Below are positions 1 through 4,785 of a DNA stretch of 6,427 nucleotides, in pieces. Within the stretch, counting starts at the first letter, position 1; each line of letters opens with the position of its first letter. Position numbers and translations under genes: made by a program. This DNA comes from an uncultured Eubacterium sp. Lineage in GTDB: Bacteria; Bacillota; Clostridia; Lachnospirales; Lachnospiraceae. Where the stretch lies: positions 1 to 6,427 of the forward strand of contig CAJUFM010000100.1 of the NCBI GenBank assembly GCA_910585745.1, in the 5' to 3' direction. Under the pieces are notes generated by a model. It saw only the letters and a list, made by a program, of their open reading frames with translations. It searched no databases and was not told the origin of the DNA.

Positions 1-50
1 AAAATAAATATAAAAAATTTTTATTTTACTATTGACATTTATTAGCTGGA

Positions 51-95
51 CTTTCGTTTTCCATAGTAATTTTCTGTTTTCTCTTAACATTTCTT
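51..95. repeat. AT-rich intergenic repeat, copy A
   Basis: This stretch lies just beyond the stop of the FtsX-type permease. It shares CTTTCGTTTT, then TGTTTTCTC, then ATTTCTT with bases 1861-1906, separated by small gaps. Its right part (77-95) matches bases 1967-1985 at 18 of 19 positions. The copies bracket the secreted-peptide/permease cassette. What the repeat does is unknown. It could be a duplicated leader or regulatory segment, or a footprint of cassette duplication. The similarity was found by eye. Confidence 0.5.
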
Positions 96-107
96 GAATT
101 TTTTTAT

Positions 108-1451
108 TTAATCCTTCTGGCGGATCAGATGTTCCGTATCGACACCCCGCATCAGAAATGAAACAACTCCTATACCAGCCACAAACACCAGACCTGCGAT
201 CATACACGCCATTCTCATGATGGCTCCTGACATATAATCTACACCTTCTCTTACAAACACAAATCTGCTTGCCAAAACTCCGGGCAGGAGAATCACAGCA
301 ATCTCCAGCAGGAGCGGAACCAGGATCATACTCAGAGAACATCCATTCATCAAATATATGCCATAAACCCTGCTGTTGGACTGTATCTTGTCATAAAAGG
401 TGATAAAAATACCATACAATGTAAAACTGGACAGAGTAACAGACAAGATCAGCAGGATTCTAATGCTGACAACAGATTCGTTCCGCAGAAGATCCACTCC
501 CATGGTGGTACCTATCACCTGAACCGGCGGAAGTTCAAACTCTTTTCCCACATCCCGGAACACTGCGACCTGTTCTTTCACTTTTCCTTCTGGAATCTGT
601 GCAATTCCAGCTTCTAAACTCAAGCAAGAAAGATATGCATATTTTTTGATCTCATCTACTTTCTCAGCAGGTTCTGACACCTGTATGCCAAAGGGTAAAA
701 GCATCCGGGAATCCAACTGACAAAAATCGGTATTAGGAGAAGCCGGATATTCCGGGATCATAGCCCCTTTCTCCAATATGCCTGCCACCCTGCAGGGGTA
801 AACATATCCCCAACACCGGAGACTGAACTCATCCCCTGGCCTCATGATACCCTTATAATCGCTCCCTAGCAGGACGGGGATGGGATCTGACCAGTGGGCC
901 AGTCTCAGATTCTGCTCCGTAAAGCCCTCTCCCTCCTGGGTTGTGAGGCCAAAATGCCGATAAGCCCTTAGGTCAACCCGTGCTCCTTTCATCTCCAGCA
1001 GGCTGCATATCCCCTCTTCCCCAAACTCCGCCATAAATGCCTCTCTCCGTGTTTCCAGCAGGAAATTCAAATAGCTTCTGTTATCAAAAATGTGCTTTAC
1101 ATCCTCTTCTTTCATGATAATTCCAGGTATTTCCACTGAAATTATAGGACAATCCTTAGAGGACCTTATGGTTTCATAATAATCCATCATATTTTGGCAG
1201 CCCGTGACCGTCATTAGACTATCTTCAATCTCACTGTCATTTTCCGCCATAAACTCCAAAGGACACCTGATTCTGTCCCCCACCTGCTGTGTTATATCAG
1301 GATATCGGTCTCCCAGATCAAAGTAGTAGGAGCCCATGATCACCGTCATCACAAGACTGATGGAAAACATAACCATCAGCAGCAGATTTTTCAGCAGACT
1401 CTTATGAAAACTCCGGAAAAATTCCTCGGTCATAAATCTTATTTTTCTCAT
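108..1451 (-). CDS. FtsX/MacB-type ABC transporter permease
   Basis: This 447-residue protein has the layout of FtsX-family permeases. One transmembrane helix lies near residues 20-43, followed by a large extracytoplasmic domain (about 45-325) and three C-terminal helices (about 330-353, 374-396 and 412-435). The segment near 190-212, with LLGSDYKGIMRPGDEFSL, resembles the MacB periplasmic core. The segment near 360-385 resembles the FtsX cytoplasmic loop leading into a helix. Such permeases pair with a LolD/MacB-like ATPase for peptide or lipoprotein export, mechanotransmission or immunity. No ATPase of that type is in the window, so it may lie below base 1. The ectodomain has eight cysteines (63, 85, 101, 149, 213, 220, 244, 276), which could form disulfides. 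The start is supported by AGGAG at 1458-1462, six bases upstream. The gene lies 53 bases after the secreted peptide gene and is probably cotranscribed with it. Family call is good; the substrate is unknown. Confidence 0.85.
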   Translation of the reverse strand: MRKIRFMTEEFFRSFHKSLLKNLLLMVMFSISLVMTVIMGSYYFDLGDRYPDITQQVGDRIRCPLEFMAENDSEIEDSLMTVTGCQNMMDYYETIRSSKDCPIISVEIPGIIMKEEDVKHIFDNRSYLNFLLETRREAFMAEFGEEGICSLLEMKGARVDLRAYRHFGLTTQEGEGFTEQNLRLAHWSDPIPVLLGSDYKGIMRPGDEFSLRCWGYVYPCRVAGILEKGAMIPEYPASPNTDFCQLDSRMLLPFGIQVSEPAEKVDEIKKYAYLSCLSLEAGIAQIPEGKVKEQVAVFRDVGKEFELPPVQVIGTTMGVDLLRNESVVSIRILLILSVTLSSFTLYGIFITFYDKIQSNSRVYGIYLMNGCSLSMILVPLLLEIAVILLPGVLASRFVFVREGVDYMSGAIMRMACMIAGLVFVAGIGVVSFLMRGVDTEHLIRQKD

Positions 1452-1504
1452 ACACTACTCCTAATTTAAATTTAAGGACCAGCGGGCGCCAAAACCAGAA
1501 CTTA

Positions 1505-1849
1505 CTAATTACTTGACCACTCTACTCTGCTACCGCTGCCGACTTGATAACTATGCCAAGCAGTTCCTGCACTAAAACTAGACGCTGATCTAACTGATAC
1601 AGTTCCACTACCACTTTTATATGTCCACCTTCCATTACCAATTTTGGCTCCCACCTTTAAATTGAGTGCAAATCCTCTGTCATCGTAAGCCGACACTTTC
1701 GTATAACTGTAATAGCCATTTGAATCCTTCTTTGTTACTCCATATCAATCTGGGGCTGCCTGTGCCACAGATGAGATCATACAAACTGCCATCATGGTCA
1801 AGATCATCCCTGCCACTGCTTTTTTACCATTCTTCCATAATTTCTTCAT
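1505..1849 (-). pseudogene. Small secreted, bacteriocin-like protein interrupted by an in-frame TGA
   Basis: Read from ATG at 1849, the frame encodes a classic signal peptide: basic MKKLWKNGKK, a hydrophobic core, then VAQA before APD. A TGA at 1745-1747 follows at codon 35, and the same frame stays open for 79 more codons to TAG at 1505-1507. The downstream part is rich in Gly, Ser and aromatic residues. It has no cysteine and ends in VEWSSN. A single change (for example TGG to TGA) would explain the break, since signal peptide and body remain in frame. The GNGRWTY stretch and the neighbouring FtsX-type permease weakly recall the lactococcin 972 bacteriocin group; this is a guess, not an assignment. 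An alternative start is ATG at 1858; neither start has a strong Shine-Dalgarno. The GTG at 1696 could start only a leaderless 63-residue fragment. Suppression of the stop or a sequencing error cannot be excluded. Confidence 0.65.
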
Positions 1850-1860
1850 ATATATCATTG

Positions 1861-1906
1861 CTTTCGTTTTTCATTTAGCTAATTTTTTGTTTTCTCATAA
1901 TTTCTT
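1861..1906. repeat. AT-rich intergenic repeat, copy B
   Basis: This copy lies immediately upstream of the start of the broken secreted peptide gene, so on the minus strand it forms part of that gene's leader. It shares CTTTCGTTTT, TGTTTTCTC and ATTTCTT with copy A (51-95), but carries a four-base insertion and a three-base deletion relative to it. Confidence 0.5.
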
Positions 1907-1926
1907 TGCATGGTTTTGCACATCCT

Positions 1927-1943
1927 GAGTTTTTCAAAAACTC
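1927..1943. repeat. Perfect 17-base palindrome, 8-bp arms
   Basis: GAGTTTTT, a central C, then AAAAACTC form a perfect inverted repeat. The one-base centre is too tight for a stable RNA hairpin without opening some inner A-U pairs, so a DNA operator is as likely as an RNA stem. It stands three bases from a second palindrome, in the leader of the minus-strand secreted-peptide cassette. Confidence 0.6.
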
Positions 1944-1946
1944 GCT

Positions 1947-1968
1947 AATAAGTTTGTCAAAACTTATT
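1947..1968. repeat. Perfect inverted repeat, 9-bp arms around GTCA
   Basis: AATAAGTTT, GTCA, then AAACTTATT form a perfect inverted repeat with a four-base loop. Read on the plus strand it could be a weak AT-rich hairpin. On the minus strand it contains TTGACA (1960-1955), but no good -10 element follows at 16-18 bases. It may be an operator or a structured part of the 5' leader of the minus-strand cassette. Confidence 0.6.
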
Positions 1969-1985
1969 TTCTCTTGACATTTCTT
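1967..1985. repeat. Intergenic repeat, copy C (partial)
   Basis: Nineteen bases match bases 77-95 of copy A with one difference (TTGACA here, TTAACA there). The difference falls inside the -35 element of the plus-strand promoter at 1974-2002, so this copy contains a consensus -35 that copy A lacks. Confidence 0.5.
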
Positions 1986-2002
1986 CATAATTCATAGATA
2001 AT
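1974..2002 (+). promoter_or_regulatory. Sigma-A type promoter reading right
   Basis: TTGACA at 1974-1979 and GATAAT at 1997-2002 are separated by exactly 17 bases, a near-consensus housekeeping promoter. Transcription would begin near 2009. The only thing directly downstream is a hairpin with a T-run ending at 2067, so the expected product is an RNA of about 60 bases. No gene lies between. Confidence 0.6.
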
Positions 2003-2008
2003 GTAAGT

Positions 2009-2067
2009 GTTATGTATCTCGGCGTTCTTTTCGGTATTGCACTACCATATGAAAAGAACGCTTTTTT
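2009..2067 (+). ncRNA. Predicted short RNA from promoter to terminator
   Basis: A near-consensus promoter (1974-2002) and a hairpin/T6 terminator (2022-2067) define a transcript of about 59 bases that is largely the terminator hairpin itself. It would be antisense to the leader transcript from the opposing promoter at 2208-2180. The RNA is inferred only from these signals. It could be a regulator of the opposing transcript or simply an abortive product. Confidence 0.35.
2022..2067 (+). terminator. Hairpin plus T6, rho-independent terminator
   Basis: GCGTTCTTTTC (2022-2032) pairs perfectly with GAAAAGAACGC (2051-2061), followed at once by six T (2062-2067). Inside the 18-base loop, GGTA and TACC (2033-2036, 2043-2046) can extend the stem past a four-base bulge. 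The T-run is on the plus strand only; on the minus strand there is no U-tract, so termination is directional. It ends the short transcript predicted from the promoter at 1974-2002. Confidence 0.7.
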
Positions 2068-2073
2068 CAATTT

Positions 2074-2145
2074 CTACTCTGTAAACAGACTTAATATTCT
2101 TATACCTTCTTTCACCTCCCCTTTTTTAATCAGCAACAAGAACAT
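2074..2145 (-). CDS. Possible 23-residue peptide downstream of a strong promoter
   Basis: ATG at 2145 opens a 23-codon frame ending in TAG at 2074-2076. It begins MFLLLIKKGEVKEGI and ends LSLFTE, with a short hydrophobic start and a charged remainder. The transcript from the minus-strand promoter at 2208-2180 would begin near 2173 and reach it about 28 bases later. GAGGAG lies at 2166-2161, about 15 bases before the ATG, which is too far to be ideal. GGGAG is nearly adjacent, which is too close. The same frame continues after the TAG for 37 more sense codons, so this could equally be the remnant of a decayed gene. No family is recognised. The peptide does not have the long transmembrane helix typical of type I toxins. 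Confidence 0.25.
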   Translation of the reverse strand: MFLLLIKKGEVKEGIRILSLFTE

Positions 2146-2179
2146 TCTCCCGTATTTCTTCTCCTCATTGCATAATATA

Positions 2180-2208
2180 AATATACTACAATAATTTATA
2201 TTTGTCAA
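2180..2208 (-). promoter_or_regulatory. Sigma-A type promoter reading left
   Basis: On the minus strand TTGACA (2208-2203) and TATATT (2185-2180) are 17 bases apart. The start site would be near 2173. This is the best candidate promoter for the secreted peptide and FtsX permease on the minus strand, giving a leader of roughly 320 bases. The leader contains a 23-codon ORF and several inverted repeats. Confidence 0.6.
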
Positions 2209-2231
2209 ATACTATTTATATAAAAGTATTT
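2207..2231. promoter_or_regulatory. Candidate PadR operator between divergent promoters
   Basis: AAATACT (2207-2213) and AGTATTT (2225-2231) form a perfect 7-bp inverted repeat around an 11-base AT spacer. It overlaps the -35 element of the leftward promoter and sits just upstream of the rightward one. PadR-family repressors commonly bind such AT-rich dyads in front of their own genes. A further AGTATT occurs at 2278-2283, at the expected start of the rightward transcript. Assigning it to this PadR is an inference. Confidence 0.4.
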
Positions 2232-2245
2232 TGCAATTAAAATAT

Positions 2246-2274
2246 TTGACTTTTTCTCTTAATTCATGTACAAT
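2246..2274 (+). promoter_or_regulatory. Promoter of the PadR operon
   Basis: TTGACT (2246-2251) and TACAAT (2269-2274) are separated by 17 bases. Transcription would start near 2281, leaving a leader of about 50 bases before the PadR start at 2332. Because the upstream in-frame ATG at 2266 falls within this promoter, it cannot be the translation start from this transcript. Confidence 0.65.
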
Positions 2275-2331
2275 ATAAGTATTCTCCCAACCAGAAACAT
2301 AAAATATAAGACGAACCAAAGGCTGGTATCT

Positions 2332-2676
2332 ATGACAAAACAAACTCGAAAACAAAATAATATGAAACGGGGTACGATTGAACTCGTTCTTCTTCTTCTT
2401 CTTCAAAAAGGACAAAAGTACGGATATCAATTATCCCAGGAACTTGAAGAATACAGCGACGGTGAATACGAGCTGAAAGAGGCGACGATGTACCCCACAT
2501 TATATCGTTTGACACAAAATGGACATTTGACCTGCAGCCAGGTAAAAGTAGGTGTCCGCCGTACTCGTGTATATTATGAAATTACATCTTCTGGCCGGGA
2601 ACACTTGCAGAACCTTAAACAGGAATATGCTTCCATAACTGGTGCTGTAGATAAAATTATAGAAAATACCAAGTAA
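2332..2676 (+). CDS. PadR-family transcriptional regulator
   Basis: This 114-residue protein is a typical short (PadR-s1-like) winged-helix regulator that acts as a dimer on DNA in the cytoplasm. It has the family opening MKRGTIELVLLLLLQKG and KYGYQL (about 11-34). The recognition-helix region is YELKEATMYPTLYRL (46-60), and the wing carries basic residues and ends near RVYYEIT (79-85). The C-terminal helix (about 87-113) would be the dimerisation arm. The start at 2332 is preferred: AAAGG lies nine bases upstream, while the in-frame ATG at 2266 overlaps the promoter. ATG at 2362 is an alternative that begins exactly at the family core but has no Shine-Dalgarno. It is first in a four-gene operon. 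PadR proteins usually repress their own operon and nearby membrane or transport genes and are released by a ligand or partner protein. Here the neighbouring HAAS proteins are candidates for that partner. Confidence 0.93.
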   Translation: MTKQTRKQNNMKRGTIELVLLLLLQKGQKYGYQLSQELEEYSDGEYELKEATMYPTLYRLTQNGHLTCSQVKVGVRRTRVYYEITSSGREHLQNLKQEYASITGAVDKIIENTK

Positions 2677-2698
2677 TATTGTAATGGAGGACCAGATC

Positions 2699-3118
2699 TT
2701 GGATAATAAAGTGCTAAAAAAATATCTTCGTCAGGTAAAACATATTTATCATGGAGACAAAAAACATAAAAAACAGTTTCTTCAGGATGTAGAAGATGCC
2801 CTTTTATGCTATGCAGAATCCCATCCCGGCTGTTCCTATGATGACATCGTTCATAAATTTGGATCACCAGATGAACTTCGTGAATCTTTTTCTTCCTCTT
2901 ACATGTTAAAGCAACGAAGCATATTACTATATCGGTTTGTTATCCTTTTTGCTGTTCTCTTAACAGTATCGATCATACTTTTTACTGTCAATTATGCCAC
3001 AAATTCTTTTGATAACTCAAAAGGGCACTACAAAGAATACATAAAGCAAAAAGATATGACAAATACCAGCTCTCCAACGCCGAACCTTACTCCCTATGAG
3101 GAGTACACAATTGATTAA
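2699..3118 (+). CDS. HAAS/DUF1700-like single-pass membrane protein
   Basis: This 139-residue protein starts with a charged helical domain (about 3-65) in which KKYLRQV, KKQFLQDVEDALLCYAE and DDIVHKFGSPDELRESF match the pattern of HAAS/DUF1700-like domains. Such domains are typically encoded right after PadR genes. One transmembrane helix follows (about 76-98), then a hydrophilic Ser/Thr/Pro-containing tail of about 40 residues, predicted outside the cell. The start is taken as TTG at 2699, because GGAGG at 2686-2690 lies eight bases before it. The in-frame ATG at 2684 would place that ribosome site inside the coding region. The gene is 22 bases after padR. Its stop overlaps the Shine-Dalgarno of the next gene, which suggests coupled translation. 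The role is probably membrane sensing or scaffolding coupled to PadR; this is inference from context. It may belong to the DUF6120-like group. Confidence 0.75.
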   Translation: MDNKVLKKYLRQVKHIYHGDKKHKKQFLQDVEDALLCYAESHPGCSYDDIVHKFGSPDELRESFSSSYMLKQRSILLYRFVILFAVLLTVSIILFTVNYATNSFDNSKGHYKEYIKQKDMTNTSSPTPNLTPYEEYTID

Positions 3119-3131
3119 GGAGATGATACTT

Positions 3132-3617
3132 ATGAAAAGAATACTATCCCTTTTATTTATGTTGACACTGATCACTTGCTTTGTACATACACCCACTGCT
3201 TCGGCAGCTACATCGGTGCCCCGGGTTAGGACCACCATTACAAAAGACGATGGTGGAGGCTATTATGTAGAGACGATAACCGAGACCAGTCCCCTGTCCC
3301 CCTATGGCATCAGCCCCTATAGCGCCACCGCTGCCACAGTAGACAGAACAAAATCTATTGAATATTATAATTCCAGCAATTCTCTCTGCTGGCGGTATTC
3401 CCTGACGGGGACCTTCCGCTACATTACCGGGATCAGTGCCGTGTGTGAAAGTTCCAGGGCTAAACTGTCGATCTACAACCCCACTTATTCCCTATATGAT
3501 GAAAAACACTCCCACTCCGGGAGCACCGCCACAGGAACAATCAAAATGAGACGTCAAACACTGATAAAAAGCAAAACTATTTCTATTACATGCAGCAAAA
3601 ATGGAACTTTTAGTTAA
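3132..3617 (+). CDS. Secreted protein of unknown function
   Basis: The 161-residue product begins with a clear signal peptide, MKRILSLLFMLTL onwards, with predicted cleavage after TASA (residue 25). The mature part starts with ITKDDGGGYYVETIT (36-50), then a Ser/Pro/Tyr linker with repeated SPY units (about 53-63). A beta-rich, aromatic and Thr/Ser-rich region (about 75-161) carries three cysteines (86, 105, 154) and ends in CSKNGTFS. It resembles small secreted hypothetical proteins found next to PadR/HAAS genes in Clostridia, as far as I recall; no function is known to me. The start at 3132 is supported by AAGGAG at 3117-3122, nine bases upstream, and by the signal peptide. The ATG at 3096 lies inside the preceding gene. 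The region from about 3200 to 3530 is clearly richer in GC than padR and the HAAS gene, which hints at a different history. It could be a bacteriocin-like peptide, a signal, or an envelope protein. Confidence 0.8.
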   Translation: MKRILSLLFMLTLITCFVHTPTASAATSVPRVRTTITKDDGGGYYVETITETSPLSPYGISPYSATAATVDRTKSIEYYNSSNSLCWRYSLTGTFRYITGISAVCESSRAKLSIYNPTYSLYDEKHSHSGSTATGTIKMRRQTLIKSKTISITCSKNGTFS

Positions 3618-3631
3618 TAACGGAGACTTCT

Positions 3632-3952
3632 ATGAACCAGAAAAAAGAATTAAAAAAGATTGCCAAACAAGCATTTCCCTTTTCCAAGTATTCCTTTTTT
3701 GAGAGAGGAAACTATAGAAAAAACCTATATAATGAGATGTCTGCCTATTGGCGCAATCATCCGGAGACCTCACCGGAAGATATAAGGAATTTATTCTGCG
3801 GAGAGGAAAGCATGGATGAGGAGTATACAAACATCGGTATTCCCAAAAAAGCAAAGATGTGTTTCATTATTTTAGCATTATTGATCATTATCTGTATTGC
3901 GCTTTTCCTTATTTCTGGTTCATGGGATGCCCCTATGATTACAACGAATTGA
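3632..3952 (+). CDS. Second, divergent HAAS-like single-pass membrane protein
   Basis: This 106-residue protein has a charged N-terminal domain (about 1-68), a single transmembrane helix (about 76-95) and a very short external tail of about ten residues. LKKIAKQAF, YRKNLYNEMSAYW, NHPETSPEDIRNLF and ESMDEEY line up in order with KKYLRQV, KKQFLQDVEDALLCY, SHPGCSYDDIVHKF and PDELRES of the HAAS protein at 2699-3118. The two therefore look like distant paralogues, though the first lacks an insert that is present here after residue 14. The start has GGAG at 3622-3625, six bases upstream. It lies 14 bases after the secreted protein gene and is last in the operon before a strong terminator. A role as cognate partner or immunity protein for the secreted product is possible, but is inference only. 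Confidence 0.7.
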   Translation: MNQKKELKKIAKQAFPFSKYSFFERGNYRKNLYNEMSAYWRNHPETSPEDIRNLFCGEESMDEEYTNIGIPKKAKMCFIILALLIIICIALFLISGSWDAPMITTN

Positions 3953-3985
3953 TGTAAGAGATACACTTTATTATTATCAGAAAAT

Positions 3986-4035
3986 CAACCGGGAATATTT
4001 TTAACATCATAAAATATTCCCGGTTGCTGTTTTTT
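3986..4035. terminator. Strong terminator between convergent operons
   Basis: CAACCGGGAATATTTT (3986-4001) and its perfect complement (4011-4026) form a 16-bp stem with a nine-base loop. A run of six T (4030-4035) on the plus strand ends the PadR operon. On the minus strand the stem is followed by ATTTTC, so it can probably also stop the ABC operon arriving from the right, though less efficiently. Confidence 0.9.
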
Positions 4036-4050
4036 CTCCAAAAAAACTTT

Positions 4051-4785
4051 TCAAAAATCTCCTGGGCTTATTGAGTTTTCACCAAAATAATACATATACA
4101 CATCTTCCAGATTATTCCCCTGGACTTTTTCGATCAGCGCCGCTGGCACATCATCAGCAGCTAACTTTCCATCTTTCATGATCAGAATCCTGTCAGCGAT
4201 ACTCTCTACATCACTTACTACGTGGGTTGCCAGTAAAATAATTTTATCCTCAGAGATCCGCCTGATATAGTTCCGCAGATTTACCCTTTCTTTGGGATCC
4301 AGACCTGCCGTAGGTTCATCCAGAATCAATATTTTAGGATCTCCCAGCAGCGCCTGGGCGAGAAGGGTGCGTTGCCGCATCCCTCCAGAAAACTCCTCCA
4401 TCTTTAAATCTGCTGCCTGCGAAAGATTTACCACCCGAAGCAGCTGTTCAATTTGCTCTTTTGCCCTCTTTCTTGCTATCCCCTTTAATTCTGCCATATA
4501 AAAAAGAAACATCCTCGCTGAAAAATTATCATAATATCCTTGCTGCTGGGGCATATAACCCACCAATGCCCGAAAAGAAGCTCCCAATTTCAGAATATCA
4601 ACTCCATCATAAAGAATACTTCCTCCGGTACGGCGTACATTATCTGTGATCAAATTCATGAGTGTACTTTTCCCCGCACCGTTTGCTCCCAACATTCCAT
4701 ATACTCCCTTACGAAAAGTATAATTAAATTCTTTTAACACTTCTTTATGTCCATACCTTTTCACTAAATTTTCAATCTTTAACAT
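4051..4785 (-). CDS. ABC transporter ATP-binding protein
   Basis: This 244-residue protein is a complete cytoplasmic nucleotide-binding subunit of the ABC-2 exporter type. Walker A is GANGAGKST (33-41), the Q-loop lies at YMPQQQ (77-82), the signature is FSGGMRQ (132-138), Walker B is ILILDEP (152-158), the D-loop is GLDP (161-164) and the switch histidine is His188. All catalytic residues are present. The short C-terminal tail (about 215-244) is typical of drug, peptide or polysaccharide-type exporters of this class. The start is supported by TAAGGAGG at 4800-4793, seven bases upstream. The first 14 bases overlap the end of the permease gene, so the two are translationally coupled and form one transporter. 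The substrate cannot be read from the sequence; the secreted proteins encoded nearby are possible cargo, or it may confer self-protection. Confidence 0.95.
   Translation of the reverse strand: MLKIENLVKRYGHKEVLKEFNYTFRKGVYGMLGANGAGKSTLMNLITDNVRRTGGSILYDGVDILKLGASFRALVGYMPQQQGYYDNFSARMFLFYMAELKGIARKRAKEQIEQLLRVVNLSQAADLKMEEFSGGMRQRTLLAQALLGDPKILILDEPTAGLDPKERVNLRNYIRRISEDKIILLATHVVSDVESIADRILIMKDGKLAADDVPAALIEKVQGNNLEDVYMYYFGENSISPGDF

Noticed and set aside
1..90. Open minus-strand frame from ATG at 90 running off the left edge (begins MLRENRKLLWK)
   Set aside because: Only 30 codons are visible, there is no convincing Shine-Dalgarno, composition is very AT-rich and it overlaps repeat copy A. 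It could be the start of a gene but cannot be supported from this window.
1745..1747. Selenocysteine or programmed readthrough at the TGA
   Set aside because: No SECIS-like stem was recognised directly downstream, and nothing in the mature protein suggests a redox role. A plain nonsense mutation is simpler.
1666..1878. Plus-strand 70-codon frame opposite the secreted peptide gene
   Set aside because: It is the antisense of the signal peptide and flanks, with no ribosome site and low-complexity Ser/Leu-rich content.
2022..2061. Hairpin as a terminator for the leftward transcript
   Set aside because: On the minus strand the stem is followed by CGAGATAC with no U-tract, so leftward termination is not supported.
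1954..2073. Minus-strand frame continuing after the 23-codon ORF (37 codons, ending NYEEMSRENKF)
   Set aside because: It has no own start with a ribosome site and crosses the hairpin. It may be a decayed gene remnant in frame with 2074-2145, but no family is recognisable.
2012..2194. Plus-strand 60-codon frame after the rightward promoter
   Set aside because: It runs through the terminator hairpin and T-run, has no ribosome site and no recognisable protein character.
2266..2331. N-terminal extension of PadR from ATG at 2266
   Set aside because: The ATG lies within the spacer and -10 of the promoter at 2246-2274, and the added residues do not resemble PadR proteins.
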